From: Niabella ginsenosidivorans
GTDB lineage: Bacteria; Bacteroidota; Bacteroidia; Chitinophagales; Chitinophagaceae
Length of the DNA stretch: 64,000 nucleotides
Reading direction: 5' to 3'
Assembly: GCF_001654455.1 (NCBI RefSeq)
Contig: NZ_CP015772.1
Location: forward strand, 1,550,001 to 1,614,000
In this document: piece by piece, positions 51,273 to 59,691 of the stretch
Layout of the letters: each line of letters starts with the position of its first letter
Numbering within the stretch: position 1 is the first letter of the stretch
Made by a program: the position numbers and the translations under genes
The notes under the pieces: model-generated
The model's database searches: none
Seen by the model: only the letters and a program-made list of their open reading frames with translations
Told to the model about the DNA's origin: nothing

Positions 51273-52073
51273 CTATTTCTTTAAATGTTCAATTTTGGCT
51301 GCAAAATAAGCCCTTTTAGAGGGATTTTGCAAACTTAATTTTTGATAGATCTCAATTGCTTTGTCTTTGTTGCCCTGTTTGGCCCATACTTCTGCCATAG
51401 CTGCTGTTTCTTCATTTTTCCCGCTGAGCGATTGCTCGGCCATTTTTTCTATTTCAGCAGCCCCTTTGGAGCTTAATCTGATCCCGGTTGTGGCATCCGG
51501 CAGCCGCCGCATCTCTTTCAGCCATGAAGTAAAACTTTTCAACTGGGTGCCAAAACGGTCTGATGCATTGGCGTCGTCATTTAATTTGATGCCCTGTGCC
51601 GCAAAATAATCTACCGTGTAATAGGGCGTAAAAAGCAGGTCGGCTTTTGCAGCATCCAGCGGTTCTAATTTTATTCCGGGAATGTCAGTTGTTCCGGAAG
51701 CAGCCGGCAGGGGGGCCTGTTGCGGGGTTCCGGATGCTATAATGGCGGGCAAGGGTGTTGTTTCAATCTTATGATCAACAACCTCTGCCTCATGAGAATT
51801 ATGCGCGGCCGGTTCTCCGGTTTTTCTTATTTCGTTGTTCTTTGCATAGAACTGGTATTGCAAAAACAACGGGTCTTTAAAATAAAGCAGTGTTTTTTGC
51901 CACTGTTTTTTTAAAGAGGGATCATTGGCTTCATGCAAACGGGCCGCCAGCAACAATTGCAATGCCGCCGAATAGGGATGTTCTTCTGCAAGCGTTTCCA
52001 TTTCAAACACGGAAGACGCATGATATTTAGCAGGCAGCACTGCTTCGGTAATTGCGTTAATAAAATTATTCAT
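51273..52073 (-). CDS. TPR-like protein in the lptE-secG operon
   Basis: This 266-residue soluble protein has a helical N-terminal part (about 20-75, ALQLLLAARLHEAN), a Pro/Ala/Thr-rich linker (about 100-130), the motif FTPYYTVDYFAAQGIKL (about 146-162) that I recall as conserved in Bacteroidota, and a C-terminal tetratricopeptide-like pair (about 220-266; AEVWAKQGNKDKAIEIYQKL). It probably mediates protein contacts. No enzyme motif is seen. Gaps of 6 and 4 bases place it firmly in the operon with lptE and secG. Confidence 0.75.
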   Translation of the reverse strand: MNNFINAITEAVLPAKYHASSVFEMETLAEEHPYSAALQLLLAARLHEANDPSLKKQWQKTLLYFKDPLFLQYQFYAKNNEIRKTGEPAAHNSHEAEVVDHKIETTPLPAIIASGTPQQAPLPAASGTTDIPGIKLEPLDAAKADLLFTPYYTVDYFAAQGIKLNDDANASDRFGTQLKSFTSWLKEMRRLPDATTGIRLSSKGAAEIEKMAEQSLSGKNEETAAMAEVWAKQGNKDKAIEIYQKLSLQNPSKRAYFAAKIEHLKK

Positions 52074-52079
52074 AGCCTT

Positions 52080-52607
52080 TTACCAGTTTGAAAAGATCCT
52101 GTTGAAAATATCATCCGTTAAACTTTTAAGCATATCGCTTTCCAGGCTTTGCTCTGCCTGCTGCAAAGCCATTGACCCATCATAATCAAAGCTCCTGGAT
52201 ACATCATATTTATTCACCTTCTGGGCCCGCTTATCATTAATTTCTATATGAATTCCCACATTTAAACGGTTGGTATTCACCCGTTGATTAGAAATACCTG
52301 AAGTAGAAAAAGAGTATGTGGTTATTGTGCAGCTGATCTCCCAGTCTGCATCATCCCCGTTTGTTTGGGTCATTTTCGTCTGGCTTACGATCTTCTGCTT
52401 CAGCGCATCTGTAAGTTTGGGCGCGAGGTTGGGATTTACATAAGAGGCTTTATTCTGTATCATATTTACTTTTACCACCTTAATCGTATCAGGAATGCTT
52501 ACGTCCTTAAAGCGATAAACTTTACATCCTGTTTGTACAAATGCAAGCACCAGCATTATCAGAATGGTTACTAAAAAGAAAAACCCTTTATAATTCTTCA
52601 ATATCAT
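52080..52607 (-). CDS. lptE: LPS-assembly lipoprotein LptE
   Basis: LptE is the outer-membrane lipoprotein that plugs LptD and helps insert lipopolysaccharide. The 175-residue precursor has a long hydrophobic signal and lipobox VQTGC (Cys at about 28). The mature part shows the Bacteroidota LptE/LPS-assembly pattern: FKDVSIPDTIKVVKV, NLAPKLTDALKQKI, TITTYSFS and an N/T-rich strand. Its start overlaps the end of the sigma-54 regulator gene by 20 bases, pointing to translational coupling. Confidence 0.8.
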   Translation of the reverse strand: MILKNYKGFFFLVTILIMLVLAFVQTGCKVYRFKDVSIPDTIKVVKVNMIQNKASYVNPNLAPKLTDALKQKIVSQTKMTQTNGDDADWEISCTITTYSFSTSGISNQRVNTNRLNVGIHIEINDKRAQKVNKYDVSRSFDYDGSMALQQAEQSLESDMLKSLTDDIFNRIFSNW

Positions 52608-53847
52608 ATTCCTTTAATTTTCTGTACAGGGTACGTTCACTGATGCCCAGATCCATAGAGGCGTCTTTTCTTTTACCCCGATGTTTTTTCAGTGCCTTTA
52701 TGATCAGTTCTTTTTCTTTTTCCATGATGTTCAGACTTTCATCCACCTCTTCATGCTCATCAATAGTGTTGTCCACAATCATTGGTGTGGCCGGTTGCGG
52801 AATGCCCAGCTGTACCGGCTGGTATGCAGCAGGTGCAGAAGGAAGATAACCTGAATCATGACTGCCGTTGCCCAGATCCTTCAATTCGTTAATGAGAGCA
52901 GGATTCTGTGCGGCAACAGCAGGGTTCTGCAACACCTCCAGGAACATGCGTTTGAGTTCGTTCACGTCCTTTTTCATATCGAAAAAAAGTTTGTATAAGA
53001 TCTCCCGTTCATTCTGGAATTCGTTCTGCGGTGGCGCTGATGACAGGGCCGGCAGGCGGTTATTGGAATAAGGCTGCAGGTAGCGGCTAAGCTCTTTTGC
53101 GGAGATCTGTTTGTTCTCTGAAAGCACAGAGATCTGTTCTGCAATATTCTTCAGCTCCCGGATATTGCCCGGCCAGGGGTACTCCAGCAGCAGGTTTTTA
53201 GCATCTTCATCCAGTTGTACCGACTGTGTTTTGTATTTGTCAGCAAAATCTGCTGCAAATTTCCTGAACAGTAATACAATGTCTTCTTTCCTGGCGGAGA
53301 GGGAGGGCACCCGGATGGGCACGGTGCTCAGGCGGTAATAAAGGTCTTCCCTGAATTTATTTTGCTCTACCAGCTTTAGCAGGTCTTTATTAGTAGCGGC
53401 AATAACGCGCACATCGGTTTTCTGCACTTTACTGGACCCTACACGGATATATTCACCGGCTTCCAGAACCCGTAATAAGCGGGCCTGTGTGCCCAGGGGC
53501 ATTTCCCCGATCTCGTCCAAAAAAATAGTACCGCCGTTCACCGTTTCAAAATAGCCTTTGCGGGCATCCACAGCGCCGGTAAAAGATCCTTTTTCATGAC
53601 CGAACAATTCAGAGTCGATCGTACCTTCCGGAATGGCCCCGCAGTTCACGGCAATGAACGGGTTGTGCTTCCTGGAGGAGAGCGAATGAATGATGGAAGA
53701 AAAAGCTTCCTTGCCCACACCGCTGTCTCCGATGATCAGCACGGTAAGGTCAGTATTGGCCACCTGTACAGCTACCTGTAATGCATAGTTTAACTCCGGT
53801 GAATTACCAATGATGTTAAACCTGTTTTTTATTGATTGTAAATCCAT
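52588..53847 (-). CDS. Sigma-54-dependent AAA+ activator without receiver domain
   Basis: This 419-residue bacterial enhancer-binding protein has the AAA+ domain at its very N terminus: Walker A GDSGVGKE (40-47), the sigma-54 contact loop GSFTGA (87-92), Walker B GGTIFLDEIGEM and the arginine-finger region. A variable linker follows (about 245-365), then a Fis-type helix-turn-helix (KKHRGKRKDASMDLGISERT). It lacks a receiver or other sensor domain, so activity may be set by partner proteins or expression. The target promoters are unknown; a -24/-12 search would be needed. It sits between miaB and lptE in the operon. Confidence 0.9.
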   Translation of the reverse strand: MDLQSIKNRFNIIGNSPELNYALQVAVQVANTDLTVLIIGDSGVGKEAFSSIIHSLSSRKHNPFIAVNCGAIPEGTIDSELFGHEKGSFTGAVDARKGYFETVNGGTIFLDEIGEMPLGTQARLLRVLEAGEYIRVGSSKVQKTDVRVIAATNKDLLKLVEQNKFREDLYYRLSTVPIRVPSLSARKEDIVLLFRKFAADFADKYKTQSVQLDEDAKNLLLEYPWPGNIRELKNIAEQISVLSENKQISAKELSRYLQPYSNNRLPALSSAPPQNEFQNEREILYKLFFDMKKDVNELKRMFLEVLQNPAVAAQNPALINELKDLGNGSHDSGYLPSAPAAYQPVQLGIPQPATPMIVDNTIDEHEEVDESLNIMEKEKELIIKALKKHRGKRKDASMDLGISERTLYRKLKEYDIEEL

Positions 53848-53892
53848 TGTTTAATCTTACGTTCCCGCTAATACAATAAACGATCAACCGGG

Positions 53893-55314
53893 TTAAATAA
53901 TTGTTCCGAACAAAGTTGCCTGCGTGCAATCATTGATCTGCACCATTACATAATCGCCTTTTTTATGTGCTCCATTCTTGGGAAACACTACTACCTTGTT
54001 TTGCGAATTCCTGCCCACCCAGTTTGCAGCGCTGCGCTTACTGTCGCCATCGATCAGCACTTTAAAAGTGCGGCCGATATCTTTTTTATAATTTTCCAGC
54101 GAGAGCTGATTTTGTTTTTCAATGATCTCCTGCAGGCGTTGTTTCTTCAGCTCCAAAGGCACATCATCCTTATAACGCCGCTGTGCCAGTGTGCCCGGGC
54201 GCTCGCTGTAAAAGAACATATAGCTGAGATCATACCGGCTGTAGTCCATAACGGATAAAGTATCCTGATGGTCCTGCTCTTCTTCTGTACAGAACCCGGC
54301 AATAATATCGGAGGTAATGCTGCAATCCGGCAGGATCTCCCGGATACGATCCACTTTCTTTATGTACCATTCGCGGGTGTAAGTGCGGTTCATCAGCTGT
54401 AATATGCGCGTAGAGCCGCTTTGAACAGGCAGGTGAATGCATTTGCAGATATTTTCGTAGGCGGCCATGGTATGCAGCACCTCATCAGTAATATCCTTGG
54501 GGTGCGAAGTGGAAAAACGCACCCTTAATTCAGGTGCGATCAGGGCCACTTTTTCCAGGAGCTTTGCAAAGCTGACGGCGTCGCTTTCGTTTCCGTCTTT
54601 TGGTATATAGTGGTAAGAATCCACGTTTTGCCCCAGCAGGGTTACTTCTTTATAACCGTTTTCAAAAAGATCCCTGCATTCCTGTACAATGCTTTCTGCG
54701 TCCCTGCTGCGCTCTCTTCCTCTTGTAAACGGCACCACGCAGAAGGAGCACATATTATTACAGCCGCGCATAATGCTTACAAAGGCGCTGATACCGTTGC
54801 TGTTGAGCCGGACGGGCGCAATATCAGCATAGGTTTCCTCACGGCTCAGTAATACATTTACGCTTTTCTGGCCTTCATTGGCTTCGTCTACCAGGCGGGG
54901 AAGGCTGCGGTAAGCATCCGGACCCACTACAATATCTACCAGCTTTTCTTCTTCCAGGAACTTTGATTTCAGCCGTTCGGCCATGCAGCCCAATACCCCA
55001 ATCAGTGTTCCGGGCCGCGCTGTCTTTAACTTTTTAAAATCGGTCAGCCGCTTGCGAACGGTCTGTTCCGCCTTTTCGCGGATGGAGCAGGTATTGATGA
55101 AAATAAGATCGGCTTCCTCCACCTTCCGGGTGGCGCCAAATCCTTCTTTATTTAATATAGCTGCAACTACCTCACTATCAGCAAAGTTCATCTGGCAGCC
55201 ATAGCTTTCAATATAAAAAAGCTTGTTATAGGCATTCGGGTCCTCCTTAAAAGGCGCAAAACTCTCTCCCTGGCGCTGCTCATCATGTACCTTTGTGGTA
55301 GCTAAGTCTAACAT
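53893..55314 (-). CDS. miaB: tRNA-2-methylthio-N6-isopentenyladenosine synthase MiaB
   Basis: MiaB adds a methylthio group to i6A37 of tRNAs reading UNN codons. The protein has the N-terminal UPF0004 domain ([30 protein letters not shown] with three cluster Cys), the radical-SAM triad CNNMCSFC, and a C-terminal TRAM domain. I use the Met at 55314 (473 residues) because a TATCTTTG -7 box at 55341-55348 lies inside the longer frame that opens at 55353, so transcripts should begin downstream of that start. First gene of an operon with the sigma-54 activator, lptE, a TPR-like gene and secG. Confidence 0.95.
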   Translation of the reverse strand: MLDLATTKVHDEQRQGESFAPFKEDPNAYNKLFYIESYGCQMNFADSEVVAAILNKEGFGATRKVEEADLIFINTCSIREKAEQTVRKRLTDFKKLKTARPGTLIGVLGCMAERLKSKFLEEEKLVDIVVGPDAYRSLPRLVDEANEGQKSVNVLLSREETYADIAPVRLNSNGISAFVSIMRGCNNMCSFCVVPFTRGRERSRDAESIVQECRDLFENGYKEVTLLGQNVDSYHYIPKDGNESDAVSFAKLLEKVALIAPELRVRFSTSHPKDITDEVLHTMAAYENICKCIHLPVQSGSTRILQLMNRTYTREWYIKKVDRIREILPDCSITSDIIAGFCTEEEQDHQDTLSVMDYSRYDLSYMFFYSERPGTLAQRRYKDDVPLELKKQRLQEIIEKQNQLSLENYKKDIGRTFKVLIDGDSKRSAANWVGRNSQNKVVVFPKNGAHKKGDYVMVQINDCTQATLFGTII

Positions 55315-55340
55315 ATCTTCTTTTAAATTAAATAAAGGGG

Positions 55341-55348
55341 CAAAGATA
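55341..55348 (-). promoter_or_regulatory. -7 box of the miaB operon
   Basis: On the minus strand this reads TATCTTTG, an exact TAnnTTTG match, 26 bases before the chosen miaB ATG. It is the evidence used for the shorter start. Confidence 0.55.
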
Positions 55349-55721
55349 GGCAATTTGCTAGTTTGTATGACAGGATGACAGTAGGAAAATGTTAATTCTA
55401 ATGGATACTGGATGCTGGTTTCTGGTCGCCCGATTCTGATAACTGAGCACTTATAGCCGGATGGTGGTTATAAGTCCATAGTCCTTGGCCGATAGTTCAT
55501 AGTTTATATTAGTGCCTGATTCCGGATTCTGAAAGCCCGCCCTGATAGGGGTGGAGATTTTATACTATACAGGGATGTAGTCTTATCTCAAAGTGGAGGT
55601 ATTGTTATGTTCCTGCAGAATACGCAGATCATCGCAGACAGCATTCTTATTCATCGAGAGTCAGCGTATTCTATTGGAACTGATAACTGATGGCCGAAAA
55701 CGGTAATCTTAACGCTCTATC
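55349..55721. other. Repeat-bearing spacer upstream of miaB
   Basis: About 370 non-coding bases. It carries GGATGCTGGTT and GATTCTGATAACTGAGCA (55410-55448), both of which recur at 58387-58418, then a GTCCATAGTCC/GATAGTTCATAG text-like stretch, and the third copy of the palindromic repeat at 55617-55672. No gene is visible. Confidence 0.5.
55617..55672. repeat. Palindromic intergenic repeat, copy 3
   Basis: AGAATACGC (55617-55625) pairs with GCGTATTCT (55664-55672). The left arm is followed by CAGATCATCGCAGAC and the right arm starts with CAGCG, as in the copies at 4288 and 9215. Confidence 0.55.
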
Positions 55722-56396
55722 CTAAAAGTCCTTAGGCAGGTATAATTTGTATTTTTCCAGTACTTTCCCGTCTGCATACAGCTCAAAATTTATATACCCG
55801 GCTTTATAAAAATAAGAGCGGTCTAATTTGAACCGTTTTTCTTTTACATCTTTTAATTCAAGGATGGGCTGGTAGTTCTCATTAAAGAATTTGATATCAT
55901 ATTTTCGTTTGTCGCCCGGCAGCTCCACGCGCACATATTTATCAGGGGTGACGAAAATATATTTTGACTGTACAAACCCTGCCGGTAAAAAATCTGTTGT
56001 CTGGGCCGGTGCGTTGTTCACATTCACGTCTCCGTAATTTCCTACATAGCCGGAAGTATCTACCATTGGGCGTTTGGCTTTGGTCATTGCATATTTTCCA
56101 CCATTCAGCAGCACATATACCCGGTAATACATGCTGTCGTTAGGCGGGTTGGGATCAGAAACCCCGTTATCTTTCAGGTTCGGATCCGGTGGGGAACCGA
56201 TAGACTGGAACCCCCTGCTGCTGTCAAAGGAGCGCTGTACCGATATCATTTTTACTGACGGGAAATTGTGTGTCCAGGATACAATGACCCGTTTTCCTAC
56301 TTTAAATACAGAGAAATCTTTGGGAAGATCTTCCTGGCCAAAAGAACCATTACTGAGTATAATGCCGGTCAATAGTAACAATAATATTTTTTTCAT
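55722..56396 (-). CDS. Secreted protein with fibronectin III-like region, function unknown
   Basis: This 224-residue precursor has a signal peptide ending at SFGQ (about residue 20). Residues 28-105 look like a fibronectin type III-like beta sandwich (VGKRVIVSWTHNF, VQRSFDSSRGFQSI, SMYYRVYVLLNGG). The C-terminal part (about 145-224) has repeated KYIFVTPDKYVRVELPG, YDIKFFNENYQPILELKDV and YINFELYADGKVLEKYKLY strands, which suggest a second beta domain. I do not recognise a named family. Monocistronic. Confidence 0.65.
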   Translation of the reverse strand: MKKILLLLLTGIILSNGSFGQEDLPKDFSVFKVGKRVIVSWTHNFPSVKMISVQRSFDSSRGFQSIGSPPDPNLKDNGVSDPNPPNDSMYYRVYVLLNGGKYAMTKAKRPMVDTSGYVGNYGDVNVNNAPAQTTDFLPAGFVQSKYIFVTPDKYVRVELPGDKRKYDIKFFNENYQPILELKDVKEKRFKLDRSYFYKAGYINFELYADGKVLEKYKLYLPKDF

Positions 56397-56463
56397 GTCC
56401 TGAGCGATGTATCTTCCTTATTGGATGAGTATTAAACAAAGATAGGGTGGCTGCACTTAAAAG

Positions 56464-57339
56464 TTAAAAAATTAACGTTCCTTTTGGCAGTGACCGGTTG
56501 CCCTGTAACCCGCCGCTATGAACGGTCAGGAGGTTGCGGCATTCCCCAAACCCCGTAGCCAGCAAGGCTTTAACACCGTAAAAAAGTTTGCCGGTATATA
56601 CAAAATCAGTAGGAATGCCTGTTGCTGTATAAAGCTGATTCATAAAACGGATTAATTCCGCATTGTACCGGGCGTAGCCACCAAAGTGAAAGGAGTCATT
56701 TACTGAAAAGTTCTTTTGAACATTTTCAGGTAACAGTGCGGTTATTTCCTGCGTTAAGCTGTTATGATTTTTTAAAACGCTGAAGCCCGTTACTTTTGTC
56801 TTGTTACCGGATGCGCAGATCAGCCCTGCCATCATGGTTCCGGTGCCCGTAGCGCAGCAAACCGCATCAAAAAAACCGGCAGGAAAAGGAATGGTGGCAG
56901 CGCCCAGCATCCCCAGGTGCCCGTAGCCACCTTCAGGAATCACATAATACTGTTTGCCTGTTAAGGTTTCAGGCACCTGTTTGGCTGCGTAGGCTTCGCG
57001 GCTTATGAAATGCAGCTCCATGCCATGGGAGGCAGCATCAGTAAGGGTTTCGGAATAGCGGGCAGGCGCTTCCCCGCGAATGATGCCTGCGCATTCCAAT
57101 CCGTATAATTTACATGCTGCAGCCGTTGCCAGTATATGATTGGAATAAGCTCCCCCAAAAGTGACCACCTTTTTGTGCTGCTCTTTGGCTTCCTTCAGGT
57201 AATAACGCAGTTTGTACCATTTGTTGCCGCTGATGAGCGGGTGAATATTATCCAGCCGGAGCACATACACATTGGTTCGCTGATTGCTTAACCAGGGTAT
57301 ATGACTTAAATGGGCTAAATCTTCCTGAATCTGCTGCAT
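56464..57339 (-). CDS. PLP enzyme of the ACC deaminase / D-cysteine desulfhydrase family
   Basis: This 291-residue fold type II PLP enzyme has its Schiff-base lysine in SGNKWYKL (Lys40), followed by FGGAYSNH with Ser66, Asn67 and His68 that hold the cofactor and substrate carboxylate, and the phosphate-binding ATGTGTMMAG. Related enzymes deaminate 1-aminocyclopropane-1-carboxylate or split D-cysteine. The Trp-Tyr after the lysine and the shorter length argue against canonical plant-associated ACC deaminase; D-amino acid desulfhydration is an equal option. It is divergent from the nucleotidyltransferase gene. Confidence 0.82.
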   Translation of the reverse strand: MQQIQEDLAHLSHIPWLSNQRTNVYVLRLDNIHPLISGNKWYKLRYYLKEAKEQHKKVVTFGGAYSNHILATAAACKLYGLECAGIIRGEAPARYSETLTDAASHGMELHFISREAYAAKQVPETLTGKQYYVIPEGGYGHLGMLGAATIPFPAGFFDAVCCATGTGTMMAGLICASGNKTKVTGFSVLKNHNSLTQEITALLPENVQKNFSVNDSFHFGGYARYNAELIRFMNQLYTATGIPTDFVYTGKLFYGVKALLATGFGECRNLLTVHSGGLQGNRSLPKGTLIF

Positions 57340-57379
57340 TACTTTTTTATGATCCGGTGTGTCGGATGGCTAATTTACC

Positions 57380-57387
57380 TATTTTTG
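57380..57387 (+). promoter_or_regulatory. -7 box of the nucleotidyltransferase gene
   Basis: TATTTTTG fits TAnnTTTG and lies 32 bases before the ATG. No distinct -33 element. Confidence 0.35.
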
Positions 57388-57419
57388 GCATCCGAATTTT
57401 AAAATAATCAGTTGTAAAT

Positions 57420-58319
57420 ATGAAACCAACATTAGTGATCTTAGCTGCCGGCATGGCATCCCGTTACGGAAGTATGAAACAGGTAGAGGCCTTTGGCCCT
57501 TCCGGTGAAACCATTATGGATTATTCGATTGCGGATGCGATTAAGGCAGGGTTTGGTAAAATCGTTTTTTTAATAAGAAAACAGTTTGAATCCAATTTCA
57601 GAGAGCTGTTTGCTTCCAAACTGGATGGCAAAGTGAACTACGAATTTGCATTCCAAGAGCTGGATCTGTTCCTGGACGGGGCAGAGATTCCTGCGGAACG
57701 CACCAAACCCTGGGGCACCGGGCATGCTGTGCTGAGCACAAAATGGGTGGTAAATGAGCCTTTTGCAGTTATTAATGCGGATGATTTTTATGGCGCTGAC
57801 TCTTTTAAAAAGGCGTATGAATTTTTAACCACGCAGGCTGATGAAAAAACATATGCGGTTGTTGGTTATAATCTGATGAATACCCTGTCTGATCATGGTA
57901 CGGTAAACAGGGGAGTATGTGGTCTGGATGAAAAGGGGAATTTAAAAAGTGTTGTGGAGCGTTATAATATTGCAGAGAAAGGAGCTGTGGTGGTGGCAGA
58001 AGACGGCCTGGAACCAAAAGAACTGTCAAAAGATACGACCGTGTCCATGAACTTCTGGTGCTTTCATCCTTCCATCTATAAATTGTATGAAGAACAGTTT
58101 AAGGAGTTTATAAAAGAGAACCTTACGGTTCCCAAATCGGAATTCCTGATCCCGGCCGTGGTGGATCATTTTATTAAAGAGGGCGGAGTGGTAAAAGTGA
58201 TCAAAACCTCTGCTCCCTGGTTTGGGGTTACCTATAAAGAAGATGCCCCGGCTGTGCAGCAGCAATTAAATGAGCTGATCGGGAAAGGGGAGTACAGCAG
58301 TAACCTGTGGGGGAGCTGA
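57420..58319 (+). CDS. Sugar-phosphate nucleotidyltransferase-like protein
   Basis: This 299-residue protein has the NTP-transferase opening VILAAGMASRYGSMKQ (residues 6-21), the nucleotide-binding and metal site INADDFYG, and GTGHAVL at about 98-104. These indicate transfer of a nucleotidyl group to a sugar phosphate or similar. The second residue set (KPWGTGHA, SMNFWCF) is shared by a Bacteroidota group whose substrate I do not know. There is no C-terminal left-handed helix. Monocistronic, upstream of tRNA-Gly. Confidence 0.82.
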   Translation: MKPTLVILAAGMASRYGSMKQVEAFGPSGETIMDYSIADAIKAGFGKIVFLIRKQFESNFRELFASKLDGKVNYEFAFQELDLFLDGAEIPAERTKPWGTGHAVLSTKWVVNEPFAVINADDFYGADSFKKAYEFLTTQADEKTYAVVGYNLMNTLSDHGTVNRGVCGLDEKGNLKSVVERYNIAEKGAVVVAEDGLEPKELSKDTTVSMNFWCFHPSIYKLYEEQFKEFIKENLTVPKSEFLIPAVVDHFIKEGGVVKVIKTSAPWFGVTYKEDAPAVQQQLNELIGKGEYSSNLWGS

Positions 58320-58386
58320 GGAGGATGGTTTATGTAAGTAGGGAATGGTAAGTGGCGAGTGGGGGGCATGGTCGATGGTTTTATCT

Positions 58387-58418
58387 GGATGCTGGTTAGT
58401 GATTCTGATAACTGAGCA
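58387..58418. repeat. Filler repeat shared with 55410-55448
   Basis: GGATGCTGGTT and GATTCTGATAACTGAGCA occur in the same order here and upstream of miaB, with slightly different spacing between them. Nearby GGTTAATAGTTCATGG parallels GATAGTTCATAG there. Confidence 0.5.
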
Positions 58419-58541
58419 GGGGATGGTCCATGGTTAATAGTTCATGGTTCTGAAGAGTGACCATTAATAACTGAAACCTCAAATCTCATTTATCATTTCT
58501 GTTTTTTCATAATATCAATTATATTTACGCGCTGATTAAAA

Positions 58542-58614
58542 GCGGAAGTAGCTCACCTGGTAGAGCGACAGCTTCCCAAGCTGTAGGTAGCGGGTTCGAG
58601 TCCCGTCTTCCGCT
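58542..58614 (+). tRNA. tRNA-Gly (anticodon CCC)
   Basis: A 73-base cloverleaf: acceptor GCGGAAG (58542-58548) pairs with CTTCCGC (58607-58613), with discriminator T. The anticodon stem ACAGC/GCTGT encloses TTCCCAA, giving anticodon CCC at 58575-58577. The T arm reads CGGGTTCGAGTCCCG. The CCA end is not encoded. It reads GGG glycine codons. Confidence 0.96.
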
Positions 58615-58672
58615 CAAAATCTTCCGGAGGGAAGACCGGTAATCATTAGTGCAGCAGATCGCTGAAAGCTGA

Positions 58673-58690
58673 TCCCGATAGCTATCAGGA
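58673..58690. repeat. Near-palindromic CCCGATAGCTATC element
   Basis: TCCCGATAGCTATCAGGA is an 18-base near-palindrome (one mismatched pair). Half of it recurs at 13144-13155, and a TGTCCCGATAGATTCGG variant lies at about 60383. All are intergenic. Confidence 0.45.
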
Positions 58691-58732
58691 CTGAAATCTC
58701 AAATCTCATTTCTCATTTTTCCGCCGGCCCCT

Positions 58733-58740
58733 TATCTTTG
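58733..58740 (+). promoter_or_regulatory. -7 box of pyrB-coaD
   Basis: TATCTTTG, an exact TAnnTTTG match, ends seven bases before the pyrB ATG; the transcript would have almost no leader. No clear -33 element. Confidence 0.45.
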
Positions 58741-58747
58741 CTTTTTA

Positions 58748-59674
58748 ATGAAGCTTTCCACCAAACATTTACTGGGTATTAAAGACCTTACAAAAGGCGA
58801 CATTTCTCTTTTTTTAGACACAGCCGTTCAGTTTAAGGAAGTGCTGCAAAGACCTGTTAAGAAAGTGCCTTCTTTAAGGGATGTGACCATCGTGAACCTG
58901 TTTTATGAAAACTCCACCCGTACACGGATCTCTTTTGAGCTGGCAGAGAAGCGGCTTTCTGCAGATACCATTAATTTTACAGCCTCCGGTTCTTCTGTTT
59001 CCAAAGGTGAAACCCTGCTGGATACGGTAAATAATATCCTTTCCATGAAAGTGGATATGGTGGTAATGCGCCACAGCGCCACCGGTGCGCCGCATTTCCT
59101 GGCACAGCATATTCCGGCGGCCATTGTAAATGCGGGAGATGGCATTAATGAGCACCCTACCCAGGGCCTGCTGGACGCCTTTTCCATAAGGGAAAAGATG
59201 GGGAAGCTTGAAGGAACAAAAGTGGCCATCATCGGGGATATCCTGCACAGCCGCGTGGCAATGAGCAATATGTACCTCCTGACCAAAATGGGTGCAAAAG
59301 TTACGGTTTGCGGCCCGCCTACGCTCATACCCAGGCATATAGAAGCAGCATTTGGAGTAACCGTGAATTATAACCTGGAGGAAACACTGAACTGGTGCGA
59401 TGTAGCCAATGTGCTGCGTATTCAGTTAGAGCGCCAGAACCAGGTATTGTTCTCCTCGCTGCGGGAATACAACCTTTCCTATGGCATCAGCCGTAAACTC
59501 CTGGAAGGGCTGAAAAAAGATATCGTAGTGATGCATCCCGGCCCTATTAACAGGGGCGTGGAGCTGGACAGCGATGTGGCAGACAGCGGCCAGTCGATTA
59601 TTCTGCAGCAGGTAGAAAACGGGGTGGCCGTGCGGATGGCTGTATTATATTTGCTGTCGAACAGGAATCAATAA
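58748..59674 (+). CDS. pyrB: Aspartate carbamoyltransferase catalytic subunit
   Basis: PyrB joins carbamoyl phosphate and aspartate, the first committed step of pyrimidine synthesis. The 308-residue protein has the carbamoyl-phosphate motif STRTR (56-60), the HPTQGLLD block (about 137-144) and MHPGPINRG near the C terminus. Standard length. It lies with coaD (17-base gap) but without pyrI or pyrR nearby. No attenuator leader is visible. Confidence 0.96.
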   Translation: MKLSTKHLLGIKDLTKGDISLFLDTAVQFKEVLQRPVKKVPSLRDVTIVNLFYENSTRTRISFELAEKRLSADTINFTASGSSVSKGETLLDTVNNILSMKVDMVVMRHSATGAPHFLAQHIPAAIVNAGDGINEHPTQGLLDAFSIREKMGKLEGTKVAIIGDILHSRVAMSNMYLLTKMGAKVTVCGPPTLIPRHIEAAFGVTVNYNLEETLNWCDVANVLRIQLERQNQVLFSSLREYNLSYGISRKLLEGLKKDIVVMHPGPINRGVELDSDVADSGQSIILQQVENGVAVRMAVLYLLSNRNQ

Positions 59675-59691
59675 AATTTTAAAAAAGCCTT

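Larger units (their letters stand above)
58466..58718. repeat. Imperfect direct repeats around tRNA-Gly
   Basis: AACTGAAACCTCAAATCTCA (start of the left copy, 58472-58498) and GACTGAAATCTCAAATCTCA (start of the right copy, 58689-58718) share a 25-30 base stretch continuing into TTT(A/C)TCATTT, and flank the tRNA gene on both sides. Confidence 0.5.
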
